A stretch of 64,000 nucleotides of DNA from an uncultured Robinsoniella sp. (GTDB taxonomy: Bacteria > Bacillota > Clostridia > Lachnospirales > Lachnospiraceae): NCBI GenBank assembly GCA_900540475.1, contig UQGG01000035.1:1-64000 (forward strand), read 5' to 3'. The notes beneath the pieces were generated by a model, which was not told the DNA's origin, did no database searches, and worked only from the letters and a program-made list of their open reading frames with translations. Position numbers and translations under genes: made by a program. Shown here piece by piece: positions 26,574 through 34,539 of the stretch (its first letter is position 1; the number at the start of each line of letters is the position of its first letter).

Positions 26574-28328
26574 TTACTGGGTCTCTGTCTCCGTTTCCAA
26601 CTGGGATTCATCGATTGGTATTTCCAAATAAGGCAGAATATTCGCAAAAATATCTTTTATTACCGGAGCTGCAATGGTACCTCCGTAATATACGCCCTGT
26701 GGGTTATGAATCACGCAAAGTCCCAATATCTGAGGATCATTTGCCGGAGCAAAGCCTAAAAACGATGAAATATATTTATTTGCACTTCTGGGAAGGGTCT
26801 CTGAGGTAGCTGTTTTCCCTCCAATATGATAACCTGCAATATAAGCGTTCTTGCCGGACCCGCTGTCAACCACCTGTTCCAGTACATAACGCATGGTGGC
26901 AGAGGTATCTTCAGACAGGATTCTGTCCCCTAGGGGATATTGCAGTTTCTTAATCAGCGCCCCGTCTTTATCCTTAACAGACACGCCAAAATGGGGAGTA
27001 ACCCGTCTTCCGCCGTTGATAATCGAACTTGCTGTTGTGGCAAGCTGCATGGGCGTGATCTGAAATGACTGCCCAAAAGAAATCGTAGCCAGTTCTACCT
27101 GCCCCACATTTTCTTTTTTATGCATGATGGTAGCCGCTTCACCGGGGAGATCAATCCCAGTTTTATTATTCAGTCCAAACTGATTGAAATATTTAAAATA
27201 ATTGTCCACCCCCAGCCGGAGTCCCACTTCAATAAATACCGGATTACAGGAGTTCATGACACCCTGTACAAAAGTCTCTCCTCCATGGCCTGCTACTTTA
27301 TGGCACCGGATTCTTCTGTCCTCCACAATTTTATACCCCGGACAGGAAAACTGATCCGTTAAAGAAACTACGCCTTCTTCCAGACCTGCCGCTGCCGTGA
27401 TAATCTTAAACGTAGATCCCGGCTCATAAGTATCGTTGATGCATCCATTTCTCCACATCTGGTTCAGCGCATCCTGCTTTTCTTTTTCTGTCATCTGGGA
27501 GGAATCCACATTTAAGGTAAACGGACTGTTCAGATCGAATTCCGGAACGTTTACCATCGCCAGAATTTCGCCGTTACTGGGGCGCATAAGCAGGATGGAT
27601 ACACTGTCGGCACCTTTCTGTTCCATAACCTTCTTCGCCGCCTGTTCAACATACTGCTGGATGTTGTTATCAAGGCTGATGTACAGATCATTTCCATTAA
27701 TCGGCTCCAGTCTGCTTTCCCCTGCTTCCGGAAGTTCCACACCTCTGGCATCCGTCATGGTAAGAATTTTTCCCGGGCTTCCCTTTAAGATATCCTCATA
27801 CTTTACTTCCAGCCCGATAATCCCCTGATTGTCGCTCCCGGTAAATCCAAGGACCTTAGACGCCAGGGAGCCAAACGGATAATAGCGTTTAAAGTCTTCA
27901 TCTACTTTCACACCCGCAAGATTATACTCCCGTATCTTATCGCCGACTTCTTTTTCCACATTTGTCTTCACACGCTCAATTGAGCTTCTCTTCTCCACCC
28001 TTTTGCGTACCTCAGCTTCGGACAGCCCCAGTTCCTTTACCAGCATGGCAATTACTTTATCCGGTTCTTTTATCTGGCTGTGGATAACAGATATGGTACA
28101 AACCGTTTTATTGGTCGCCAGAGCTGTTCCCGTGGCATCCAGAATCTCGCCCCTGGCTGCCTTGATATCTCTTTCTCTTTCGTGGAGTTCCTCCGCTTTC
28201 TGGGCATAATAATCCGATTTAAAAATCATCAGATAAACAAGACGCCCCACCAGGGCAGCTAATACCAAAAAGCAAAGGGTGAATACTACAACAATCTTCT
28301 TCTTATGATAGGTTTTAATTTTGAGCAT
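26574..28328 (-). CDS. spoVD: SpoVD/FtsI-type class B penicillin-binding protein
   Basis: A 584-residue transpeptidase with one N-terminal membrane anchor (VVVFTLCFLVLAALVGRLVYLMIF), the PBP dimerisation domain (RGEILDATGTALATN), and the catalytic domain with EPGSTFK (Ser nucleophile), MNSCNP (SxN) and GGKTAT where most relatives have KTGT. The Gly-to-Ala change is seen directly; catalytic motifs are otherwise intact. It ends in an acidic Glu-Thr tail with no PASTA domain. I call it SpoVD because it is the second class B PBP of the cluster, next to mraY, and because a terminator separates it from the ftsI-like gene, as expected for separate sporulation timing. That naming is inference; another division PBP is possible. 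Confidence 0.82.
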   Translation of the reverse strand: MLKIKTYHKKKIVVVFTLCFLVLAALVGRLVYLMIFKSDYYAQKAEELHERERDIKAARGEILDATGTALATNKTVCTISVIHSQIKEPDKVIAMLVKELGLSEAEVRKRVEKRSSIERVKTNVEKEVGDKIREYNLAGVKVDEDFKRYYPFGSLASKVLGFTGSDNQGIIGLEVKYEDILKGSPGKILTMTDARGVELPEAGESRLEPINGNDLYISLDNNIQQYVEQAAKKVMEQKGADSVSILLMRPSNGEILAMVNVPEFDLNSPFTLNVDSSQMTEKEKQDALNQMWRNGCINDTYEPGSTFKIITAAAGLEEGVVSLTDQFSCPGYKIVEDRRIRCHKVAGHGGETFVQGVMNSCNPVFIEVGLRLGVDNYFKYFNQFGLNNKTGIDLPGEAATIMHKKENVGQVELATISFGQSFQITPMQLATTASSIINGGRRVTPHFGVSVKDKDGALIKKLQYPLGDRILSEDTSATMRYVLEQVVDSGSGKNAYIAGYHIGGKTATSETLPRSANKYISSFLGFAPANDPQILGLCVIHNPQGVYYGGTIAAPVIKDIFANILPYLEIPIDESQLETETETQ

Positions 28329-28380
28329 AAAAATCCCCGTAGAAGTAATTAGTATAATCTATTATTACTTCTACGGGGAT
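28329..28380 (-). terminator. Strong terminator abutting the spoVD start codon
   Basis: A perfect 17-bp stem (28333-28349 with 28364-28380) begins 6 bases after the ftsI stop and is followed on the minus strand by five T and then the ATG of spoVD. The 3' arm carries the only G-rich stretch (GGGGAT) that could serve as the spoVD ribosome binding site, so the hairpin could block both transcription and translation. Confidence 0.9.
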
Positions 28381-28386
28381 ATGTCT

Positions 28387-30522
28387 TTATTGTTCAAGCT
28401 GCAGATCTTCGTTGGTCACGCCGTCGTCCCAGACATCTTCCTGGGGCTCACCCGTGTCTTCTAAAGGCTCTACATAGTTCTGATCCTGCGGCAATCCATT
28501 CTGTGCTGTCCCATCTGTATTCCCGTCTGTACCGTCTGAAGTACCATCCGCAGTTCCATCCGTAGTTCCATCTGTTGTGCCGTCTGCATTTTCTCCGGTC
28601 TTCATACCCAGGGTATTCCGTTCATCATCCGTAATCTCTTCTGTAGGATAGATACCCAGATATGGCAGTATTTCCGATAAGATCTTTTTGGAAATCTCCA
28701 TGGAATATCCACCGATTTCCTGATCTTCTACGTTTGGTTCATCCACAACGGTGTAGATTACTACCTTAGGATCATCAATGGGTACCGCTCCGATAAAGGA
28801 TACAATATAGCGGTCCTCTCCACGGGGAAGCGTCTCCGCCGTACCTGTCTTACCACCGATACGATAGCCGGAAATCTGAGCTTTCTGCCCGGTACCTTCT
28901 TTTACAACGGCTTCCAGATATTCCTTTAATAAGGAAGAGTTCTTAGAGGAAACCGGCTGGCTTAACAGCAGTGGATCGATATCTTTTGCCACTCCGCCTT
29001 TCGAATCCAGTACCTGTCTTACCATGTGGGGGCGATAGTAGTTACCGCCGTTTACAACCGTTGAAAATGCTGCAAACTCCTGAATCATAGAAGCAGTAAA
29101 TCCCTGCCCGAAGGAGTTGGTTGCCAGCTCAATGACATGCATATTGTTGCTGTTATATAATATACCTGCATTTTCATTAGGCAGGTCAATTCCGGTTTTC
29201 TTACCGAAATTAAACAATTCCTGATATTTTACAAATGCGTCCACTCCCATTTTCTCAGCAATTTCCATCATCCCAACATTACAGGAATTCTTAACTACAT
29301 CGCTCAGCGTTTCGTCCTGATGTCCGTTCCGGTTATCACAGTAAATGGGCGGCTCCGATCCATACTGCAGATAACCGTTACAATAATAATGGTCAGAGTC
29401 ATCTGCAAATCCGCCTTCCAAAGCGGATGCCACTACAACAGGCTTATAGGTGGAACCCAGTTCAAATGCCCCTGAGATACAGAAATTGCTCCAAAGACCA
29501 TTCAGAGCTGCTACATATTGTTCATCCGTCATTGCCTCGATCTGTTTTTTCGTATACCATCCATCCAGGTTTTCCGGATCATTTAAATCGAACGCCTGAT
29601 TGGTTGCCATAGCCAGGATTTCTCCCGTATTGGGATCCCCTACAATAACACCGGTATTTTTACTTCCATGACCTGCAAATTCTTCCCATGGACCACCTTT
29701 ATACATATCGTCAAATTCTTTGATATATTTTTCCACTACCTGCTGGATGTTTACGTCAATCGTAGACACCAGGCTTTTCCCATTGGTTGGTTCCACCGTA
29801 GTCCGCTGAAGCTCGGAATCTTCATTCAGATATCCGAATTCCCGGCCGTCTACTCCGTTTAGTACATCGTTATAATAGGATTCCAGCCCGACAATACCAT
29901 CATTCAGATCATTGGAAAATCCAAGTACATTACTTGCAAGGCTGTTAAAAGGATACTTTCGTATGAAATCCTCCTCGAACCAAACACCCTGCACGTTTTC
30001 CAGCTCCTGCCGTTTTTCATCGGTCAGCTTGCGGTCTTCGGATAAATCCGTATAGTCCTCATACTTCTGCTTGTCTTCCATGGACACTTCTCTTTTAATG
30101 ACCTGGTACTGGCTGTCCTTGGTTTCCTCAGAAGTGATTACTTTGCGTATTTCCGATTCATCCACGCCCATTGTCGCTGCCACCGCACTGATGGTGGGTT
30201 CTATAAAATCCTCATCGGCATTAATTGCATAGCAATCCAGAACCACATTATAGACTTTCTCACTTCTTGCCATTATATTACCGTTGCGATCCAGGATTTC
30301 TCCCCGTCTGAATGGTATGGTGCGGCTGTCATACTGCTGTTGTGATAATACCTTTCTGGCGTACTTATCACCACTCTTTGCCGTAATATACGCTATCCGG
30401 ACATTTAATCCCACAAGCGCTAATAAAACGAATGCAAATATAGCCATAAGCTTTATTTGCATTTTTTTTGTAAATATTTTTTTTGTATTTCGTTTTCTGT
30501 CTCTATTTCTTTCTGATGCCAA
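28387..30522 (-). CDS. ftsI: FtsI-type class B penicillin-binding protein
   Basis: A 711-residue septal transpeptidase (PBP2-like). N-terminal basic segment and one membrane anchor (MAIFAFVLLALVGLNVRIAYI), pedestal domain (RRGEILDRNGNIMARS), then the active-site motifs ELGSTYK, NSCNVG and GGKTGTAETL. The last 80 residues contain a run of Gly-Thr-Asp triplets (TDGTTDGTADGTSDGTD) and an acidic end, probably a flexible extracellular tail. The TTG at 30522 follows AGGTG by 6 bases, and the binding site sits at the ftsL stop, so the genes are probably coupled. It is expected to act with FtsW and FtsL. Confidence 0.92.
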   Translation of the reverse strand: MASERNRDRKRNTKKIFTKKMQIKLMAIFAFVLLALVGLNVRIAYITAKSGDKYARKVLSQQQYDSRTIPFRRGEILDRNGNIMARSEKVYNVVLDCYAINADEDFIEPTISAVAATMGVDESEIRKVITSEETKDSQYQVIKREVSMEDKQKYEDYTDLSEDRKLTDEKRQELENVQGVWFEEDFIRKYPFNSLASNVLGFSNDLNDGIVGLESYYNDVLNGVDGREFGYLNEDSELQRTTVEPTNGKSLVSTIDVNIQQVVEKYIKEFDDMYKGGPWEEFAGHGSKNTGVIVGDPNTGEILAMATNQAFDLNDPENLDGWYTKKQIEAMTDEQYVAALNGLWSNFCISGAFELGSTYKPVVVASALEGGFADDSDHYYCNGYLQYGSEPPIYCDNRNGHQDETLSDVVKNSCNVGMMEIAEKMGVDAFVKYQELFNFGKKTGIDLPNENAGILYNSNNMHVIELATNSFGQGFTASMIQEFAAFSTVVNGGNYYRPHMVRQVLDSKGGVAKDIDPLLLSQPVSSKNSSLLKEYLEAVVKEGTGQKAQISGYRIGGKTGTAETLPRGEDRYIVSFIGAVPIDDPKVVIYTVVDEPNVEDQEIGGYSMEISKKILSEILPYLGIYPTEEITDDERNTLGMKTGENADGTTDGTTDGTADGTSDGTDGNTDGTAQNGLPQDQNYVEPLEDTGEPQEDVWDDGVTNEDLQLEQ

Positions 30523-30531
30523 TCATATCAC

Positions 30532-31059
30532 CTACTTATTGGTTGGTACATCTTCGTATTGTCTTACATAGTCGCCATCCTGACTATTATAATTAATGAT
30601 TTGTCCCTGCTCGGCATATACCATGCCAAGTTCATTAATCGCAATATCTTTGATTTTTTCCAAATCAACAGATGCCATGGTTTCGTCGTATTTCGTATCA
30701 TTTGCTAATTTCAAAGAACTGAGCTGGCTCTCCAGATTTGTAACATTTTTCCGATGGGCTGTATTTGCTGCCTGTAACTGTAAATAGTTCACACACACAA
30801 AAAGGGTTGCTACTGCTGCCGCCGTTAAGAATATAACATATGCAAAGTTCATTTGCAATGCTTTTTCCCGATTTTTTCTGGTTTTTTGACTTGTCGCCGG
30901 CCTTCTCTTTCGCTGTGGTTCCTGTCTTACAGGCCTGTTTTCTCTCCTACGTGGAACTGCCTGAAGCTCTCTTGCCGTATTGCCGTCAACGTATGCTCTT
31001 GTCTGCTGCTGATTTCTTCTCGCGTAACCGTGTTCCGGTCTTCTGGCTGATCTATCCAT
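30532..31059 (-). CDS. ftsL: FtsL-like septum protein
   Basis: A 175-residue bitopic protein with the FtsL layout: a long basic cytoplasmic N-terminus (PRRRENRPVRQEPQRKRR), one membrane segment (FAYVIFLTAAAVATLFVCVNYL near residue 72-94), then a short extracellular coiled coil (VTNLESQLSSLKLAND) and the region IAINELGMVYAEQGQI. Sequence in this family is poorly conserved, so position between rsmH and the class B PBP is the main support. ATG at 31059 has AAGGAG at 8 bases. It should form a complex with FtsQ and a DivIC/FtsB partner, which is not in this window. Confidence 0.87.
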   Translation of the reverse strand: MDRSARRPEHGYARRNQQQTRAYVDGNTARELQAVPRRRENRPVRQEPQRKRRPATSQKTRKNREKALQMNFAYVIFLTAAAVATLFVCVNYLQLQAANTAHRKNVTNLESQLSSLKLANDTKYDETMASVDLEKIKDIAINELGMVYAEQGQIINYNSQDGDYVRQYEDVPTNK

Positions 31060-31182
31060 TTAGCTTCTCCTTACCCCGCTATCTCTGCGTATTTTACAGT
31101 AAAACGAATGTCCAACATCCGCCTCACTATTTGGTTATGAATACAGCCTGTACCTGATCTGTTCGTTTTTCCACAGATTTTG

Positions 31183-32121
31183 TTACATCCTGCGTTCAAA
31201 TACACGTAGTTTCGAACTTTTTGACCTCTTGTTCTCTTCCAGCTCCTGATCACCTGGCAGTATTGGTTTTCTGGTTATTACTTTTCCTTTGGATATTTTC
31301 CCACATACACAAATCGGAAACTCTCTCGGACAGGTACATGGATCCTCATTTTTTTTGAATATTGTCTTTACAATCCTGTCTTCCAAAGAATGAAAGGTGA
31401 TAATACATATTCGCCCATCATCATTCAGAAGTTCTATCATGTCATCCAGAGAATCCCGAAGTACTTCTAATTCTCTGTTTAATTCGATTCTTATGGCCTG
31501 GAATGTCTTTTTGGCCGGGTGTCCTCCTACTGCCCGGAATTTCATTGGAATAGCCGCTTTTATAACATTAATTAACTCCCCAGTTGTTTCTAATGCTTTT
31601 ACATTTCTCGCACTTACAATATGCTTGGCTATATTCTTTGCAAATTTGTCTTCCCCGTAATCGCGAATGATCCGATATAATTCCATTTCGCTATACTCAT
31701 TTACAATATCCTTAGCAGTCATGCTCTGACGCTGGTCCATTCTCATATCCAGTGGTGCGTCTTCTCTGTAAGTAAAGCCGCGGTCTACCGTATCCAATTG
31801 GTAGGAGGAAACACCTAGATCCAAAATTATCCCATCAACTGATGTAATCTGTATGTTTGCCAGTTCCTTTTTCATATCGCAGTAATTACTGCGGATAATC
31901 GTTACTTTATCTTTAAACTCCCCTAAGCGCTGCCTTGCCGCTTCTATTGCGTCTGCATCCTGATCGATTCCAATCAGTCTGCCTTTGTCAGACAGCCGTT
32001 TACTTATCTCTACAGCATGTCCTCCACCACCCAGAGTTCCATCAACATAAATGCCGTCAGGTTTTATGTTCAGAGCTTCTATCGTTTCCTCCAGAAGCAC
32101 AGATTTGTGTTTGAATTCCAT
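31183..32121 (-). CDS. rsmH: 16S rRNA (cytosine1402-N4)-methyltransferase
   Basis: A 312-residue S-adenosylmethionine-dependent methyltransferase (formerly MraW) modifying C1402 of 16S rRNA in the decoding site. Family blocks: SVLLEETIEALNI at the N-terminus, the SAM loop YVDGTLGGGGHAVEI, GLDLGVSS-type DGIILDLGVSSYQLD, and the C-terminal CTCPREFPICVCGK, which resembles a small metal-binding Cys cluster. Start ATG 32121 with GGGGAGG upstream, 15 bases after mraZ. Its place second in the dcw operon is conserved across bacteria. Confidence 0.97.
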   Translation of the reverse strand: MEFKHKSVLLEETIEALNIKPDGIYVDGTLGGGGHAVEISKRLSDKGRLIGIDQDADAIEAARQRLGEFKDKVTIIRSNYCDMKKELANIQITSVDGIILDLGVSSYQLDTVDRGFTYREDAPLDMRMDQRQSMTAKDIVNEYSEMELYRIIRDYGEDKFAKNIAKHIVSARNVKALETTGELINVIKAAIPMKFRAVGGHPAKKTFQAIRIELNRELEVLRDSLDDMIELLNDDGRICIITFHSLEDRIVKTIFKKNEDPCTCPREFPICVCGKISKGKVITRKPILPGDQELEENKRSKSSKLRVFERRM

Positions 32122-32136
32122 ATTGTCCTCCCCAGG

Positions 32137-32568
32137 CTATATGCTTAAACCTAAATCTGTCATTTGTTCTGCAATGTCATCCATATCGTCATAAGAATTA
32201 TTCTCATTCCATTTTGACTTGCTCCAAATTTCAATTCTGTTTAACATTCCTGTCAGTACTACGTCCTTTTCCAGACCTGCAAATTCTCTTAACGTTCCCG
32301 GTAAAAGAATTCTCCCCTGCTTGTCCAGCTCGCATGGTGTCGCACCTGCTACAAAGAAACGTGCAAATTGTCTAGCGCTTTTGTTTGTAAGTGGTAAAGC
32401 CTTAAGTTTTTCTTCGAAAGCCTGCCATTCATTATTGGGAAAAACAAATAAGCATCCATCTAATCCCTTCGTAACAACAAATTCGTCACCCAGTTCATCT
32501 CTAAATCTGGAGGGGATAATCAGTCTGCCTTTGGTATCAACCGTATGATTGTATTCTCCCATAAACAT
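32137..32568 (-). CDS. mraZ: Transcriptional regulator MraZ
   Basis: A 143-residue protein with two SpoVT/AbrB-like MraZ domains (GEYNHTVDTKGRLIIPSRFR; TPCELDKQGRILLPGTLREF), each with the DxxGR signature. MraZ proteins bind tandem G-rich boxes upstream of their own gene and repress the dcw operon. GTG at 32577 is in frame but ATG at 32568 has GAAGGTG at 6 bases. It is the first gene of the cluster and has a matching operator at 32644-32690 just downstream of a good promoter. Confidence 0.97.
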   Translation of the reverse strand: MFMGEYNHTVDTKGRLIIPSRFRDELGDEFVVTKGLDGCLFVFPNNEWQAFEEKLKALPLTNKSARQFARFFVAGATPCELDKQGRILLPGTLREFAGLEKDVVLTGMLNRIEIWSKSKWNENNSYDDMDDIAEQMTDLGLSI

Positions 32569-32643
32569 ATGACGCACCTTCTTTCGTGAAAATGCAAAAA
32601 TTACAATCCTTCTTTTGCACTTTCAGTGAAATGTGGTTCTGGT

Positions 32644-32690
32644 TACCACTTCGTCCCCATTTGCTACCACCTTCCACCACTTTCTACCAC
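32644..32690 (-). promoter_or_regulatory. MraZ operator: five tandem GTGGTA-type boxes
   Basis: On the minus strand GTGGTA (32690-32685), GTGGTG (32680-32675), GTGGTA (32670-32665), ATGGGG (32660-32655) and GTGGTA (32649-32644) repeat with a period of 10-11 bases, placing them on one face of the helix. The array starts about 4 bases after the predicted transcription start. Tandem boxes of this layout are the known target of MraZ. Confidence 0.88.
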
Positions 32691-32700
32691 TTGTATGTTT

Positions 32701-32729
32701 ATAATAGCTTACTTTGTACAAAAATACAA
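32701..32729 (-). promoter_or_regulatory. Promoter of the mraZ/dcw operon
   Basis: On the minus strand TTGTAT (32729-32724), a 17-base spacer and TATTAT (32706-32701). The predicted start near 32694 lies directly upstream of the operator boxes. Confidence 0.8.
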
Positions 32730-32732
32730 GGG

Positions 32733-33441
32733 CTAATTTAAATTTTTTTGCATAAGAATTTCTTAAGGAACACCCCATTTTTCGCCATTTTTCGCGGGTT
32801 TCACAAGATATTGTGTGTGTAAAGGAGTCAAATACCAGATAAATGGGCAGTGTGGTAAATATTACCATTATCAGATAAAAGTGTGGCACTGTATTACTTA
32901 ATTAAAGGTTGCCCTGGGGAGGGAAGTGGAGGGATTATCCGATTTTGGCGTTCCCTCCTCCACTTGCCTCCCTAAAAATATCCTGCAATTCCCCCACTCA
33001 CCACCACTGATTTGAAAAATCTTTGTTTTTTGATTTTATTCGGCATATATATACATATTATTGCATAAATATTATTTATTAAATTCCGGATATTCTGCCG
33101 GCAAATTAAATTATCATAAAATTTCATCCATTATTTCTAATTTATGACCAGATTATCACTCTCCCACTTTGCCTTATTTTTTATTCTTTTTACCCTTTTT
33201 TAGTTTTATTCTCCCACTTGTATTTAAATTTTGAAAAATTTTTCTTCTATATTGATACTCTGATCCCCACTTTAGCAGCCATCTATTTTTGCCCCCTCCA
33301 CTTTGTCCCACCAAAATACTTCTTATTGTACCAGAATACAATTTCAGTTTACCACCCGCTGCTATACACTGCTATTGGCATCTTATGCAAAGTTTTACTT
33401 CTGACATTTTTATCCTTTGCAGCATATCAAATTGCAGCAGA
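32733..33441. other. Long AT-rich intergenic region with scattered AAGTGG motifs
   Basis: About 700 bases with no supportable gene. It holds the inverted repeat at 32917-32972 and several minus-strand AAGTGG(G/A)-type motifs (complement of CCACTT at 32960, 33164, 33214, 33268 and 33298), all in the same orientation as the mraZ operator boxes. Open frames here lack ribosome binding sites and overlap the promoter or a terminator. Confidence 0.6.
32917..32972. repeat. Inverted repeat, 16-bp arms
   Basis: Arms at 32917-32932 and 32957-32972 match at 15 of 16 positions (GGGAGG(G/C)AAGTGGAGG) around a 24-base loop. No U-run follows on either strand, so it is not a classic terminator. Each arm contains AAGTGG, like the mraZ boxes. 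Confidence 0.75.
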
Positions 33442-33443
33442 GC

Positions 33444-33482
33444 AAAAAAAAGAACCCGCAGTCCCCACCAGACTACAAGTTC
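33444..33482 (-). terminator. Terminator of the lgt / Spo0E-like operon
   Basis: A 12-bp stem with three G-U pairs (33471-33482 with 33452-33463), followed on the minus strand by eight T (33451-33444). It begins 16 bases after the Spo0E-like stop. Confidence 0.85.
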
Positions 33483-33497
33483 AAAAAAGAATCTATA

Positions 33498-33656
33498 TTA
33501 TAATTGATTTCCCAATTTAATGTATTGACTCATCAATTCATCCACAACAATACTTTGCTTATAGACTTCTTCGGTAAGTAAACCTCTTTCAACGATTTTA
33601 TCTAAGTTTACTTTTTCTGCTTCGATTTTTCTTCTTAATTCTTCCATATGACTCAT
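33498..33656 (-). CDS. Spo0E-like aspartyl-phosphate phosphatase
   Basis: A 52-residue protein (MSHMEELRRKIEAEK at the N-terminus) with the Spo0E-family pattern: an amphipathic helix pair and the signature S-x-x-x-D in QSIVVDELMSQYIKL. Known members remove phosphate from Spo0A and so restrain entry into sporulation. The ATG at 33656 begins one base after the lgt stop (TGA-T-ATG), so it is translated by coupling with lgt; a second ATG at 33647 is possible. A terminator follows. The small size is normal for the family. Target and activity are inferred from family membership. It offers a link between the sporulation regulon and this housekeeping operon. Confidence 0.82.
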   Translation of the reverse strand: MSHMEELRRKIEAEKVNLDKIVERGLLTEEVYKQSIVVDELMSQYIKLGNQL

Positions 33657-33657
33657 A

Positions 33658-34530
33658 TCATTCACCCGTACCTTTCTCCATTTTGCCTGATTTTCTTTTG
33701 AACAAAATGATTATAATAGAAACAAATACCAACAGTATGGCTAATAACTGGGACACCGGCAGCCCGATTACTGGCAGGAGGAGCTGATCTGTACGCAGCC
33801 CTTCTATCCAGGCTCTGCCTAATCCATATCCTAAGAGATACAATAAAAATACCTCTCCATCGAATTTTTTTCGCTTAGTATACCAAATAAGTATGATCAA
33901 TAATACCAGATTCCACATTCCTTCATATAAAAAAGTAGGATGCACCTGTATATATGATACTCCATCTATCTTTTGTAAATGTTCCATCATCTGAGGGGTT
34001 ACTTCCGACGATCGTACAGCGTCTAATGGAAGCCGCATGGCAAACAGATTATCTGTATATCCGCCAAACGCTTCTCTGTTAAAAAAATTGCCCCAGCGGC
34101 CTATAATCTGACCCAAGACCAGTCCGATGCAGGCGGTGTCTACCAATTTCCAAAACTGTAATTTTTTATACCTGGCAAATACGTATACGGTAATTACCGC
34201 TGCTATCACGCCTCCATAAATTGCCAGCCCGCCTTCACGGGTGTTAAAAATCTTCCACAGGTCATCTTTGTAATTATCCCACGAAAATATAACAAAATAC
34301 AGTCTTGCACCAATCAGGGCGAAAAATATTGCAATCAACGCCAGGTCAAAATAATCATCGGGATTTTGTTTCGTAACTTTCGCCACACGCATAGCTGCTA
34401 AAATCCCACACACCATGGCAATTGCAATTGTTATCCCATAATATGCAATTGGAAATCCAAATACACTTATACTTTTACCCACATTCTCCAGTTCTATTCC
34501 CAGATTCGGGAAGGCTATTGAAGTATTCAT
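33658..34530 (-). CDS. lgt: Prolipoprotein diacylglyceryl transferase
   Basis: A 290-residue integral membrane enzyme that attaches diacylglycerol to the Cys of lipoprotein signal peptides, first step of lipoprotein maturation. About seven membrane segments; the family signature is GQIIGRWGNFFNREAFGG, and the basic active-site region includes VHPTFLYEGMWN. The C-terminal tail is basic. ATG at 34530 with AGGAG upstream, 9 bases after ychF, and coupled to the Spo0E-like gene downstream. Confidence 0.97.
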   Translation of the reverse strand: MNTSIAFPNLGIELENVGKSISVFGFPIAYYGITIAIAMVCGILAAMRVAKVTKQNPDDYFDLALIAIFFALIGARLYFVIFSWDNYKDDLWKIFNTREGGLAIYGGVIAAVITVYVFARYKKLQFWKLVDTACIGLVLGQIIGRWGNFFNREAFGGYTDNLFAMRLPLDAVRSSEVTPQMMEHLQKIDGVSYIQVHPTFLYEGMWNLVLLIILIWYTKRKKFDGEVFLLYLLGYGLGRAWIEGLRTDQLLLPVIGLPVSQLLAILLVFVSIIIILFKRKSGKMEKGTGE

Positions 34531-34539
34531 GACTTGCTC

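Noticed and set aside
32623..32889. 88-residue minus-strand ORF upstream of mraZ
   Set aside because: It covers the mraZ promoter and operator boxes, and its sequence is explained by them.
33218..33520. 100-residue plus-strand ORF in the region upstream of mraZ
   Set aside because: No ribosome binding site, it crosses the lgt operon terminator and runs antisense over the Spo0E-like gene.
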